A stretch of 64,000 nucleotides of DNA, from positions 248,001-312,000 of the forward strand of contig JAPSLO010000002.1 in the NCBI GenBank assembly GCA_031180725.1, in the 5' to 3' direction. Source of the DNA: Roseomonas sp. (lineage in GTDB: Bacteria > Pseudomonadota > Alphaproteobacteria > Acetobacterales > Acetobacteraceae). Below are positions 33,470-42,256 of the stretch, piece by piece; the stretch's first letter is position 1, and every line of letters starts with the position of its first letter. The notes beneath the pieces are model-generated. The model was given only the letters and a program-made list of their open reading frames with translations. It ran no database searches and was not told the DNA's origin. The translations under genes were made by a program, and so were the position numbers.

Positions 33470-33537
33470 TTGCTCGCCACGGCCGGCTGTGTTGCAACGC
33501 ACACCGGGCGCTGTCTGGACGGGCGCCGGAGGCATGA

Positions 33538-34620
33538 ATGACGGGTAAGCAGCAGCAGGCCCGCTTCCGATGGAAGCCCCGTGAAGGATCGGTGAACGAC
33601 CTGCCGGTGGACGCCGCTGCCGTGACCTGGGGCTTCCGCACCCTGCTCGGCCGCTCGCCCACGGCCGAGGAACAGGCCGAATTCGAGGCCCTGCCCGATT
33701 TCGACAGCCTGCGCGCCGCACTGGTCCGCTCGCATGAATTCGAGGTCTATTTCAGCACCTACAGCGGCCGGCAGAGCAGCTGGCAGGCGCCATTCTTCCT
33801 GCTGGCGCCCAGCACCGTGCCCGGGCTGGACTGGCGGTGGCGCGAGCCGACACTGGAGGAGCCGGGCTGCCAGCTCTGCACGGCCGCGCAATATGCCGAA
33901 CCGGCCTTCGCGGAGATCACAGCGGCGATGGGCCTGGCCAATACGCGCGGCCGCACCCTGTGGGAAAGGGCCTGGGTCGTCTCCGTGCTGGCCAGCTCCG
34001 GGCTGATCGCGCCGGGGCGGCGCGTGCTGGTGCTGGAACCCGGGACGGACCGCGTGCCGGCGGTGCTCGGCGCCCGCGGCATGGAAGTGATCGCCGCCTT
34101 CGCGGAGGCGCCGGATGCCGCCGCGCTGGAAGCCCAGCGCAGCCGCCTCTTCTTCCCCGAGGCGATCCACGACGAGGAGTTCAACGGCCTGGTGCGCGCC
34201 ACGCAGCTCGCTCCCCGCGCCATCGGCAGCGCGCCGGAAGGCGTGGTGGATGCCTGCTGGTCCATCGGGCTGCCGCACCGGCTGGGCAGCGTGGCCGCGG
34301 CGCTCGACTGCTTCGCCGACAGCCTGGTGCCGGTGCGACCGGGTGGCCTGGCACTGCATGTCTTCGACCTGAACATCGCCTCCGATGAAGAGACGCCGGA
34401 ACAGCCGGGGCTGGTGCTGCTGCGCCGGCGCGACATGGAAGCCCTGGCGGAGCGGTTGATCGCCACGGGGCACAGTGTCCTTCCCCTCACCACCCACCCG
34501 GGCACGGATCCGCTGGACGAACGGGTGAAGGTGGATGCCAGCGGCATCTTCGGGCACCGCCAACGCCATGGCGAAGCGGTCTCCGCCGCCTTCGGCTTCG
34601 CCGTGCGCAAGGCGGGCTGA
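33538..34620 (+). CDS. Unknown protein with DUF4214-like start and methyltransferase-like core, copy 1
   Basis: 360 residues. Residues 25-75 (WGFRTLLGRSPTAEEQAEFEAL and RAALVRSHEFEVYFSTYSGR) look like a DUF4214 or similar helical module. The middle (RVLVLEPGTDRVPAVLGARGMEVI) has a Rossmann-like cofactor loop, followed by DACWSIGLPHRLGSVAAALD, where a catalytic region would be, and ends GFAVRK. It is paralogous to the next gene, sharing GHRQRHG near the end and the THPGT motif. Function not known; its FkbM neighbour points to glycan or surface-polymer modification. Confidence 0.7.
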   Translation: MTGKQQQARFRWKPREGSVNDLPVDAAAVTWGFRTLLGRSPTAEEQAEFEALPDFDSLRAALVRSHEFEVYFSTYSGRQSSWQAPFFLLAPSTVPGLDWRWREPTLEEPGCQLCTAAQYAEPAFAEITAAMGLANTRGRTLWERAWVVSVLASSGLIAPGRRVLVLEPGTDRVPAVLGARGMEVIAAFAEAPDAAALEAQRSRLFFPEAIHDEEFNGLVRATQLAPRAIGSAPEGVVDACWSIGLPHRLGSVAAALDCFADSLVPVRPGGLALHVFDLNIASDEETPEQPGLVLLRRRDMEALAERLIATGHSVLPLTTHPGTDPLDERVKVDASGIFGHRQRHGEAVSAAFGFAVRKAG

Positions 34621-34665
34621 GATGTCACGCGCCCTGCCCGTGGCCGCGCCGCGCCGGATCCGCGC

Positions 34666-35781
34666 ATGACCCGCATGGCACGCCGCCCCGACATGCCGCC
34701 CGAAGCCGCTCCCGATGCCCACGATGACGCCGCGGAGGAGCTAGAACAGGGCAGGATCCCGAACGAAGCGGTGATCTGGGCCTTCCGCTTCTTCGCGGGG
34801 CGCGAGCCCGGCCATCTGGCGGAGCTGACCTTCCACAAGACCTACGCGAATTTCGAAGGGCTGCGGCGGGCTTTCATCCGCAGCCCGGAGATCGATGCCT
34901 ATCGCCAGAGCCTGAGCGGGCGAAGCAACACGATCGGCGTGCCGCTGTTCCTGCTGCGGCCGCCTGCCGATCCCGCCATCCCCTGGCGCTTCGAGCCGCC
35001 CAGCCTGGCGGAGCCCGTGAGCCAGTTCAGCACCGCCTCTCAGTTCGAGGAGCCAGCCTACGCCGCCATCATGGGCGCCATGGCGCTGGCCCCGCGGGCC
35101 GTCCGCCCGCGCTGGGAACAGGCCTGGATCGTGGCCATGCTGGCCAGGGCCGGGCTGTTGGAGGCCGGCCGCAAGGGCCTGGGCATCGCCGTCGCCAAGG
35201 ATCGGATCCCGGCGCTGCTCGCCTCACGCGGGGTGGAGATGCTGCTCACCACCTCCCGCCCTGGCTGGCATGAAGCGGCCGGCAGGCCGGGACGGATCCT
35301 GCGCGAGCTCTTCGTTCCTGAGATCGCACCGAGCCCGGTGATGCAGGCCAATATCTCCTTCGCCGGGCTGGCGACAGAGGAACTGGCCCGCCTGCCTTCC
35401 AGTGGCTTCGACTTCTGCTGGTCCATCGGCCAGCCCTCCCTGCTCGGCTCGACCGAGGCCGCGCTGGACTTCCTGGAGGCCAGCCTGGTGCCGCTGAAGC
35501 CGGGCGGCCTGGCGCTGCACTGCTTTGCCGTGAACCTGACCTCCTCCGAGCAGACCGTCGCGGCCCCCGGCTTGGTCCTGCTCCGGCGGGCGGATCTGGA
35601 AGCCTTGGCCACGCGCCTGATGGCGCAGGGCCACATAGCGTTGCCGCTCAATACCCATCCCGGCACGCGGCCCGCCGATGCGGAGGTGAAAGCCGAGCCG
35701 GGCGGCACCATCGGGCACCGTCAGCGCCATGGCGCCCACATTTCGGCTTCCTTCGGACTGGCGCTTCGGAAAGGCGTTTGA
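34666..35781 (+). CDS. Unknown protein, copy 2 of the DUF4214-like/methyltransferase-like pair
   Basis: 371 residues. The same layout as copy 1: WAFRFFAGREPGHLAELTFHKTY and AFIRSPEIDAYRQSLSGRS first, the FCWSIGQPSLLGSTEAALDFLEASLVPLKPGGLALHCF block in the middle, and LNTHPGT, GHRQRHG near the end. The cofactor loop of copy 1 is altered here (GLGIAVAKDRIPALLASRGVEM), so activity may differ. Several start codons are possible in the first 15 residues. It follows copy 1 by 45 bp and precedes the FkbM gene by 9 bp; the three form an operon. Confidence 0.7.
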   Translation: MTRMARRPDMPPEAAPDAHDDAAEELEQGRIPNEAVIWAFRFFAGREPGHLAELTFHKTYANFEGLRRAFIRSPEIDAYRQSLSGRSNTIGVPLFLLRPPADPAIPWRFEPPSLAEPVSQFSTASQFEEPAYAAIMGAMALAPRAVRPRWEQAWIVAMLARAGLLEAGRKGLGIAVAKDRIPALLASRGVEMLLTTSRPGWHEAAGRPGRILRELFVPEIAPSPVMQANISFAGLATEELARLPSSGFDFCWSIGQPSLLGSTEAALDFLEASLVPLKPGGLALHCFAVNLTSSEQTVAAPGLVLLRRADLEALATRLMAQGHIALPLNTHPGTRPADAEVKAEPGGTIGHRQRHGAHISASFGLALRKGV

Positions 35782-35790
35782 CGGCACCTC

Positions 35791-36762
35791 ATGGCCTCCT
35801 CCCCTCGCTTCAGCCAGCGCCAGCTCCGCGCCATGCTCCTCCGCGCGGCGGCGGTCATCGGCAAACCCCTCCGGGCGTTGGGCAGCAGTACCCAAGCCGG
35901 GCAGCTTACGCAAAGCGTGAACAACGTTCCCGCACATATGCGCTTTCGCGCAGGCGAGAATTCCGCCCACCCGGTCTTCCTGGGGAACCACACCGTGCTG
36001 GCGCTGCTGCATGGCCGGCTGCTGATGTATCTCGATTCCCGCAGCGCCGACGTCGCGCCCCACATCATGATGTGGGGCGCGTGGGAGCCGCAGTACACAG
36101 CGCTGTTCCAGGCTCTGCTGCGCAAGGGCGACACCGTGCTCGACATCGGCGCGCATCTCGGCGTCTACACGCTGCTCGGTGCGCTGGGCGCAGGGCCGAC
36201 CGGGCAGGTCCACGCCTTCGAGCCGAACCGCCGCTACGCGCAGTTGCTCCGCCGTTCGACCAATGTGAATGGCTTCTCCGGCTTCACGACGGTCCACAAT
36301 GTCGCGGTCGGCGCGGAGGCCGGCCGGGCGGAGCTGCACTTCTCCTGGGAGATGGGCGGCGGCGGGCATCTGGCGGTGCGCCCCGGCGGGCCGCCGGAGG
36401 GCAGCGAATCCATCCGCTGCGAAGTGGTGGCACTGGACCAGCTCTTCCCTGATCCCGCCTTCAAGGTCGATGTCATCAAGATGGACGTGGAGGGGACGGA
36501 GACCTTCGCCGTGCGTGGCATGACCGCGCTGCTCCAGCGCTCTCCGCGCCTGCGCATCATGTTCGAATTTGCGCCGCAGATGCTGCGGGGCCATGGCAGC
36601 AGCCCGGCGGAGCTGGTGCAGGAACTGGCCGCGCTCGGCTTCCGCTTCTGGACCATCGGCACCGACAGCCATCTGACGCCCGTCTCGGCGGAAGCCCTCT
36701 CCGGCTGGACGGAGGGCGTCACCAACATCCTGGCAGCCCGCGGCGATCCCTACACCGGCTGA
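35791..36762 (+). CDS. FkbM-family methyltransferase
   Basis: 323 residues. The SAM-binding loop DTVLDIGAHLGVYTLLGA and the following VHAFEPNRRYAQLLRR are standard for FkbM enzymes, as are DVIKMDVEGTETFAVRGM and MFEFAPQML. FkbM proteins O-methylate sugars or polyketides; in bacteria without polyketide clusters they usually act on surface polysaccharide. It ends an operon with the two paralogous unknown proteins. The start is the first ATG of the open frame; a later start at MLLRAAAV is also possible. Confidence 0.9.
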   Translation: MASSPRFSQRQLRAMLLRAAAVIGKPLRALGSSTQAGQLTQSVNNVPAHMRFRAGENSAHPVFLGNHTVLALLHGRLLMYLDSRSADVAPHIMMWGAWEPQYTALFQALLRKGDTVLDIGAHLGVYTLLGALGAGPTGQVHAFEPNRRYAQLLRRSTNVNGFSGFTTVHNVAVGAEAGRAELHFSWEMGGGGHLAVRPGGPPEGSESIRCEVVALDQLFPDPAFKVDVIKMDVEGTETFAVRGMTALLQRSPRLRIMFEFAPQMLRGHGSSPAELVQELAALGFRFWTIGTDSHLTPVSAEALSGWTEGVTNILAARGDPYTG

Positions 36763-36866
36763 GCGGACCGGAACGCAGGGCAGGGTTGCAGGCGCGGCGC
36801 CAGCCTTGCGTTGAGCCGCCCCGCCCGGCGTGGAAGACTTTGCCCCAAACACTGCGGGAGTGAGGC

Positions 36867-38102
36867 ATGTCCGACCAACCGAAGCCGGCTGTCGCACCGC
36901 GCGCCGCGACCGCGATCCTGATCGCCTGCGGCGTGCTCTGCGCCGCGCTGGCCATGGGGCTCCGGCAATCCTTCGGCCTGTTCCTGGCGCCGATGACGGC
37001 GGCCCATGCCTGGTCGGCCTCGGGCTTCGCCTTCGCCATCGCGCTGCAGGTCCTGCTCAACGGCGTCGCGCAGCCGCTCTGCGGCCAGGTGGCGGACCGC
37101 ATCGGCGGCCGCACGGTCATCATGGGCGGCGCCGTGCTCTACACGCTCGGTCTGATCGGCATGGCCAGTACGAGCGATCTCGGCCTCTTCACCTTCTTCG
37201 CCGGGCTGCTGCTCGGCGTCGCCGTCTCGGCCGCCGGGATGCCGGTGGTGATCGCCTCCCTCACGCGACTGCTGCCCGAATCGCAGCGCGGCCGGGCAGT
37301 GGGGCTGGGCACGGCCGGTACCTCCTTCGGGCAGTTCCTGGTGGTGCCGCTGGCAGGCTTCGGCATTGGTGGCTTCGGCTGGGAGATGACGCTGTGGCTG
37401 ATGGCGGCTGCGGCCCTATTGATGATCCCACTGGCCCTCCCGCTGAACGACAAGCCCGCCCCCAAGGCCGCGGCCACCACCGAGGAGACGGCGCGCGAAG
37501 CGCTCTCCCGCGCCTTCCGCACGCCGAGCTTCTGGTTCCTGTTCTCCGGTTTCTTCGTCTGCGGCCTGCATGTCTCCTTCCTGTCCGTGCATCTGCCGGG
37601 CTTCGTGCACAGTTGCGGCCTGCCGGTGGCGGTCGGCGCCGGCGCGATCAGTCTGATCGGGCTGTTCAACGTGATCGGCTCTCTCGGTGCCGGCGAACTG
37701 GCGCAGCGCTGGCGGCGGCGGGAATTGCTGGTGGCGATCTATGCGCTGCGCGGCGTGGTGATGGCAGTCTTCATGATGCTGCCCAAGACCACGACGACGG
37801 TACTGGCCTTCTCCGCCGTCATGGGCCTGCTGTGGCTGTCCACCGTGCCGCCGACGGTGGCGCTGGTGGCACGCAATTTCGGCACGCGCTGGCTGGCGAC
37901 GATCTTCGGCCTGGTCTTCCTGGGCCATCAGATCGGCGGCTTCACCGGCGCCTTCTTGGGTGGCGTCATTCTGGACCGCACGGGATCCTATGACCTGATG
38001 TGGACCATCGGCATCCTGGCCGCCGCCTTCGCCGCGCTGGTTCACCTGCCGGTGAAGGATCCCGCCCCCGCCGCCCCGGCTGCCCGCCCCGCCCGGGCGT
38101 GA
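36867..38102 (+). CDS. MFS transporter (OFA/monocarboxylate type)
   Basis: 411 residues, twelve membrane helices. The helix 1 region FGLFLAPMTAAHAWSASGFAFAIALQ and the loop GQVADRIGGRTVIMGGAVLY fit the oxalate/formate and monocarboxylate branch; helix 4 has PVVIASLTRLLPESQRGRAVGLGTAG. A GGGAGTGAGGC ribosome site precedes the ATG. The C-terminal tail is Ala/Pro-rich. It is monocistronic or leads into the small secreted protein 55 bp on. The substrate is probably a small organic acid. Confidence 0.88.
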   Translation: MSDQPKPAVAPRAATAILIACGVLCAALAMGLRQSFGLFLAPMTAAHAWSASGFAFAIALQVLLNGVAQPLCGQVADRIGGRTVIMGGAVLYTLGLIGMASTSDLGLFTFFAGLLLGVAVSAAGMPVVIASLTRLLPESQRGRAVGLGTAGTSFGQFLVVPLAGFGIGGFGWEMTLWLMAAAALLMIPLALPLNDKPAPKAAATTEETAREALSRAFRTPSFWFLFSGFFVCGLHVSFLSVHLPGFVHSCGLPVAVGAGAISLIGLFNVIGSLGAGELAQRWRRRELLVAIYALRGVVMAVFMMLPKTTTTVLAFSAVMGLLWLSTVPPTVALVARNFGTRWLATIFGLVFLGHQIGGFTGAFLGGVILDRTGSYDLMWTIGILAAAFAALVHLPVKDPAPAAPAARPARA

Positions 38103-38157
38103 TAGGCGACCGACGCGAGCCCCTGTAAGATGGGGCGCGTATCAGGGGGTTAGCCGG

Positions 38158-38613
38158 ATGCGACGACTGGGCCGGGTGGTGGTGCTGGTGGCGACGGGCA
38201 TGCTGGCGGGCAGCGGCGCTGCCCAGCCGGGCGGGGAGCCGCCGCATGCCTGGATTTTCGGCTCTTGGACCGGCGGGCTCTATCCCCCGACGGAAACCTC
38301 CGGCCCGCGCTGCACCGGGCAGCCCACCGTGATCTTCACGCGCGACGTCGTGATGCGCAGCTCCGCTTTCGACGTCGCCTACCGTCAGCGCCTGATCGAG
38401 ACGGTGGCCGCGCAGCCGGATGCGCTGGAATTCCGCTTCGTCCCCGCCGCGCCGCAGAACACGCCCTTCGGCGCGCGGCTGCCGGTCGATGTGGGCTTCG
38501 GCTGCCCCGGCGGTCCCAATGCGCTGCGGGTGGAGCGCATTGGGCCGGATGAGATCAGCTTCCCCGATTGCAGCGAATTCCCCTCGCCCCTGAAGCGCTG
38601 TGTGGGCCAATGA
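38158..38613 (+). CDS. Secreted protein of unknown function
   Basis: 151 residues with a signal peptide (RRLGRVVVLVATGMLAGSGAAQ). The mature part contains WIFGSWTGGLYPP, CTGQPTVIFTRDVVMRSS, and four cysteines that could form two disulfides. No enzyme motif seen. Its stop overlaps the start of the racemase-family gene by four bases, so the two are coupled. Confidence 0.7.
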   Translation: MRRLGRVVVLVATGMLAGSGAAQPGGEPPHAWIFGSWTGGLYPPTETSGPRCTGQPTVIFTRDVVMRSSAFDVAYRQRLIETVAAQPDALEFRFVPAAPQNTPFGARLPVDVGFGCPGGPNALRVERIGPDEISFPDCSEFPSPLKRCVGQ

Positions 38614-39245
38614 TGCGCGTCGCCCTGATCCACGCGCTGCGCCATTCCCCTCCGCCCATCGAGGCCGCCTTCCGCGCCGCTTGGCCGGAGGCGCGGCTGA
38701 TGAACCTGCTGGATGACAGCCTCTCGGCCGATCTGGCACGGGACGGAAGGCTGACCCCGGCGATGACGGAGCGCTTCCTGACCCTGGCCCGCTACGCCGT
38801 CGGCACCGGGGCGGAGGGCATCCTTTTCAGCTGCTCGGCCTTTGGCCCCTGCATCGAGGCTGCTTCCCGCGCCGTGGCGCCCATCCCCGTGCTGAAGCCG
38901 AACGAGGCGGCGATCGAGGAGGCGGTCGGGTTGGGCCGGCGCATCGGGCTGCTGGCCAGCTTCCCCGGGACGCTCGCCTCCATGCCAGCCGAATTCCCGG
39001 CGGGGGTGGAGGTGGTGCCGATGCTGGCCGAAGGCGCGCTGGCTGCGCTGGATGCGGGCGATGGCGCGAAGCATGACCGCCTGGCCGCGGAGGCGGCACG
39101 CGGCCTTTCGGATTGCGAGGTGATCCTGCTCGGCCAGTTCAGCCTGGCCCGCGCCGCCGTGGCAGTGGCGGAGGCCACCGGCCGGCCCGTGGTCACTACC
39201 CCGGACAGCGCGGTGCGCAAGCTCCGGCGGCTGATGGGCGCCTGA
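38610..39245 (+). CDS. Asp/Glu racemase-superfamily protein
   Basis: 211 residues. VALIHALRHSPPPIEAAFRAAWP, GILFSCSAFGPCIEAA (with two cysteines in the nucleophile region), and VILLGQFSLARAA in place of the second Cys motif. The shape is that of arylmalonate decarboxylase and related racemase-fold enzymes with a single catalytic Cys. The role is unknown. It overlaps the preceding secreted protein by ATGA. This is the second racemase-fold gene with a changed second motif in the window (the other at 31.0 kb). Confidence 0.7.
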   Translation: MMRVALIHALRHSPPPIEAAFRAAWPEARLMNLLDDSLSADLARDGRLTPAMTERFLTLARYAVGTGAEGILFSCSAFGPCIEAASRAVAPIPVLKPNEAAIEEAVGLGRRIGLLASFPGTLASMPAEFPAGVEVVPMLAEGALAALDAGDGAKHDRLAAEAARGLSDCEVILLGQFSLARAAVAVAEATGRPVVTTPDSAVRKLRRLMGA

Positions 39246-39254
39246 AGAGCGCGT

Positions 39255-39650
39255 CTACTCCTCGCGCTCCAGCCGTTCGATGTCCTCGTCCGAGAAGCCG
39301 AAATGGTGCGCGATCTCGTGGATCAGCACGTTGCGCACCAGGCGGAACAGATCCTCCCCAGTCTCCACCCATTCCAGCAGGATGGGCTCGCGGTAGAGGG
39401 TGATCGTGTCCGGCTGCATCGGCGCGTCGAAGACGCTCTTCTGCGTCATCGGTGTGCCGCGGTAGAGCCCCGTCAGGACCCAGGGGCTGTCCAGCCCCAT
39501 CTCGGCCACCGTCTCGTCATCCGCCACATCCTCCACCACGATGGCGGCGCCCTGCACCAGGTCGCGCAGCTCCTTCGGGATGGCGGCGAAGGCCTGTTCG
39601 GCCATCTCCACGATGTCCTCCAGGCTCGGGGGGTGATGGAAGCGGGTCAT
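39255..39650 (-). CDS. Zincin-like metallopeptidase family protein
   Basis: 131 residues. The zinc site is H111-E112-x-x-H115 in [20 protein letters not shown], with a probable third ligand Asp121. Upstream are [20 protein letters not shown] and [12 protein letters not shown], as in PF06262 family (bacterial minimal gluzincin-like proteins). A protease activity has not been shown for most members. It is convergent with the racemase gene and divergent from the pterin dehydratase gene. Confidence 0.88.
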   Translation of the reverse strand: MTRFHHPPSLEDIVEMAEQAFAAIPKELRDLVQGAAIVVEDVADDETVAEMGLDSPWVLTGLYRGTPMTQKSVFDAPMQPDTITLYREPILLEWVETGEDLFRLVRNVLIHEIAHHFGFSDEDIERLEREE

Positions 39651-39698
39651 GGCGCATCCACCTCTTGCCCGGCCGCCCCGTCAAGCACGGAGTCCAAG

Positions 39699-39989
39699 AT
39701 GATCGAGAAGCTGGATCCCGCCGCCCGCGCCGCCCTGCCCCGGACCCTGCCGGAATGGCGCCTCGTGGAAGGCCGCGACGCCATCCGCCGCGACTTCCGC
39801 TTCCGGAATTTCTCCGAAGCCTTCGGCTTCATGGCCCGCGTCGCCCTGCTGGCCGAGGCGCAGGATCACCACCCCGAATGGAGCAATATCTGGAACCGGG
39901 TGGAGATCACCCTCAGCACGCATGATGCCGGCGGGCTCAGCGCCCGCGACGTGAGGCTGGCACAGGCGATCGACGCCCTGCTGGGATAG
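39699..39989 (+). CDS. phhB: Pterin-4a-carbinolamine dehydratase
   Basis: 96 residues. The catalytic histidines are in [12 protein letters not shown] (H57, H58) and [13 protein letters not shown] (H75), as in PCD/DCoH proteins. It regenerates the reduced pterin cofactor of phenylalanine hydroxylase by dehydrating 4a-hydroxytetrahydropterin; no phhA is in the window, and many alphaproteobacteria have it alone. The start lies after a CAAG leader, with [13 protein letters not shown] being typical. Confidence 0.9.
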   Translation: MIEKLDPAARAALPRTLPEWRLVEGRDAIRRDFRFRNFSEAFGFMARVALLAEAQDHHPEWSNIWNRVEITLSTHDAGGLSARDVRLAQAIDALLG

Positions 39990-40014
39990 CGCCGGATGAT
40001 TTGAACGCCGCCCG

Positions 40015-40464
40015 TCAGCGGCGTTCCGCCGGCACGATGGTGATCGTGCCGTCGCTTTCCAGCACCGCCCAGCGGATCTGCCGCAGTTCCGCCAGGCCCT
40101 GGCGTTCGCGCGCCGCGGCGAGGATATCGCCCAGGTCCACCCGCGCGCGGCGCATCCGCTCCTCGATCGGCCGGCCATCCGCCACCAGGATAGTCGGCAC
40201 GCCGTCCAGCACGCGCTCCATCGACGGGAAGCGGCCCTTGAACAGCGACAGCCCGATATCGGCCAGTAGCAGCGTGACGATCACCACCAGCCCGTTGACC
40301 AGCGAGAAATCCTCGCCAAGCAGCGCCTGCTGCGTGGCCTCGCCGACGATCATCAGCAGCACCAGGTCGAAGGGTGTCGTCTCCCGCAGGCTGCGCCGGC
40401 CGGTCAGGCGGAACAGGATCAGCAGCGCCACATACATCGCCAGGGCGCGCAGCACCGATTCCAT
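40015..40464 (-). CDS. DUF421 (YetF-like) membrane protein
   Basis: 149 residues, three membrane segments then a cytosolic domain. AMYVALLILFRLTGRRSLRETTPFDLVLLMIVGEATQQALL is the family front; VPTILVADGRPIEERMRRARVDLGDILAAAR the typical cytosolic part. B. subtilis YetF-type proteins influence spore germination or envelope functions; in general the role is not known. A second small membrane protein is encoded 3 bp upstream in the same operon. Confidence 0.88.
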   Translation of the reverse strand: MESVLRALAMYVALLILFRLTGRRSLRETTPFDLVLLMIVGEATQQALLGEDFSLVNGLVVIVTLLLADIGLSLFKGRFPSMERVLDGVPTILVADGRPIEERMRRARVDLGDILAAARERQGLAELRQIRWAVLESDGTITIVPAERR

Positions 40465-40467
40465 GGC

Positions 40468-40968
40468 TCAGGGCCAGATCAGCACGGGCAGATCGAGCGC
40501 CGCCGCGCCCGCCGCCAGCCGCAGCCGGCGGAACCCGGGGGCACCCACCGGCTCGGCGTGCAGCACCACCGTCGCGCGCGGCGCGCCGCCGGCCAGCCGC
40601 AGCCGCATCTCCGGCATGCCGGCCTGCGCCGCGACGGCCGGCGGCGTCGCGTCCCGCAGGCGCCAGCCCTCGGAGAAGGTCGCGTCCAGACGCAATTCCT
40701 GCTCACCGTCCGGCAGTGTGACGCGGATGGGCGTCACCAGGCCGAGCCGCGCGATGCGCGGCCATTCCACCGCCAGCCCGCCGCTTTCCGCCCGTCCCTC
40801 GGCCAGCGGGCCGGCGCCGCCGAGGGCGCCCAGCAGCGCCAGCAGCACGAGGCCCAGCATGGCGGCCCAGGCGGCCCTTTCGGCGGCCCAGACCTTGCGC
40901 TGGAAGCCGATATTCCGCTCGATTTCCGCGATCTCGGGCGGCGCCCGCACTGCACATTCCTCCGTCAC
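40468..40968 (-). CDS. Small single-pass membrane protein of unknown function
   Basis: 166 residues. A cytosolic start (EIAEIERNIGFQRKVWAAER) is followed by one membrane helix (AAWAAMLGLVLLALLGAL) and a beta-rich outer part with LRLDATFSEGWRLRDATPPA. The operon with the DUF421 gene suggests they work together, as such pairs recur in Proteobacteria, but the role is unknown. Confidence 0.75.
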   Translation of the reverse strand: MTEECAVRAPPEIAEIERNIGFQRKVWAAERAAWAAMLGLVLLALLGALGGAGPLAEGRAESGGLAVEWPRIARLGLVTPIRVTLPDGEQELRLDATFSEGWRLRDATPPAVAAQAGMPEMRLRLAGGAPRATVVLHAEPVGAPGFRRLRLAAGAAALDLPVLIWP

Positions 40969-41087
40969 GGCAGCGCAACGCGCCCCAACCAGGAGTGTTC
41001 CCAGAACACTGGCTTCGCCGCTCGGCCTCGCATAGCCTCTCGCGCATGACGGCGCGGGCGCGCCGGCCGACCAGGGAGACCTTCAAG

Positions 41088-42206
41088 ATGCTGAAGCGCA
41101 GGACGGTGATGCTGGGCGCGCTGGGCGCCCCGACGGTGCTGGGAACCCGCCGCGCGCTGGCGCAGGGCAGCGGCCCAATCCGCATTGCCACGGCCGGCCC
41201 CATGACCGGCCAGTATGCCGCCTTCGGCGCGCAGATGCGCGCCGGCGCCGAGCAGGCGGTGGCCGACCTGAACGCAGCGGGCGGCGTGCTGGGCCGCCAG
41301 CTGGCGCTGGAGATTGGTGACGACGCCTGCGATCCGCGTCAGGCGGTTTCCGTCGCCAACCAGCTTGCCGGCCGCCGGGTCGCCATGGTCGCCGGGCATT
41401 TCTGCTCCGGCTCCTCCATTCCCGCGCGCGACGTGTATGCCGAAGAAGGCGTGCTGCAGATCAGCCCCGCCTCCACCAACCCCCGCTTCACGGAAGAAGG
41501 CAAGTGGAACACCTTCCGCGTCTGCGGGCGTGACGATCAGCAGGGCCAGGTGGCGGGCCGCTACATCGCGCAGAACATGCGCGGCCAGCGCGTCGCAATC
41601 CTGCACGACAATTCCGCCTATGGCCGCGGCCTGGCGGAGGAGACGAAGAAGTCGCTGAACGCCGCCGGCGTGCAGGAAACGCTGTTCAGCGCCTATACGC
41701 CCGGCGAGCGCGACTACTCCGCCATCGTCTCGCGCCTGCAGCAGGCGAATATCCAGGTGGTCTATGTCGGCGGCTACCACACCGAAAGCGGCCTCATCCT
41801 GCGCCAGGCGAAGGAGCGCGGGATGAACGTCACGCTGATCGGCGGCGACGCGCTGGTAACGAACGAGTTCTGGCAGATCACCGGCGCCGCCGGCGAGGGC
41901 ACGCTGATGACCTTCAGCTCCGACCCGCGCAGGCGCCCCACGGCCGCGCAGGTGGTGCAGGCCTTCCGCGCGAAGAACATCGATCCGGAGGGCTATGTCC
42001 TCTACACCTATGCAGCCATCCAGATCTGGGCTGCCGCGGCGGCGCGCAGCAATGGCGTGGATCCGCGCCGCATCGCCAGCCTGCTGAAATCGGGCGGCCC
42101 CTGGCAGACGGTGCTGGGTGACATTTCCTTCACCGACAAGGGCGATGTTACGGTGCCCGACTACGTCTTCTACGTCTGGCGCAGCGGCAGCTACGCCGAG
42201 ATGTGA
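41088..42206 (+). CDS. Branched-chain amino-acid-type ABC transporter substrate-binding protein
   Basis: 372 residues. A twin-arginine-like or Sec leader (LKRRTVMLGALGAPTVLGTRRALAQ) is followed by IRIATAGPMTGQYAAFGAQMRAGAEQAV, the usual LivJ/LivK opening, the pocket segment AGHFCSGSSIPARDVY and VAILHDNSAYGRGLAEE. It binds a branched-chain amino acid or similar compound in the periplasm for an ATP-driven importer; the permease and ATPase genes are not next to it. Start at MLKRRT agrees with a signal peptide and GGGAGACCTTCAAG leader. Confidence 0.92.
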   Translation: MLKRRTVMLGALGAPTVLGTRRALAQGSGPIRIATAGPMTGQYAAFGAQMRAGAEQAVADLNAAGGVLGRQLALEIGDDACDPRQAVSVANQLAGRRVAMVAGHFCSGSSIPARDVYAEEGVLQISPASTNPRFTEEGKWNTFRVCGRDDQQGQVAGRYIAQNMRGQRVAILHDNSAYGRGLAEETKKSLNAAGVQETLFSAYTPGERDYSAIVSRLQQANIQVVYVGGYHTESGLILRQAKERGMNVTLIGGDALVTNEFWQITGAAGEGTLMTFSSDPRRRPTAAQVVQAFRAKNIDPEGYVLYTYAAIQIWAAAAARSNGVDPRRIASLLKSGGPWQTVLGDISFTDKGDVTVPDYVFYVWRSGSYAEM

Positions 42207-42215
42207 GGCCCGCTT

Positions 42216-42249
42216 CCCGCCCTCTTCCGCCGGCGCGGAAGAGGGCGGG
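42216..42249. terminator. 15-bp perfect hairpin between convergent genes
   Basis: CCCGCCCTCTTCCGC (42216-42230), loop CGGC, GCGGAAGAGGGCGGG (42235-42249). It serves the ABC receptor gene and the LysE-type gene ending at 42257. Confidence 0.75.
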
Positions 42250-42256
42250 CCGAGCG

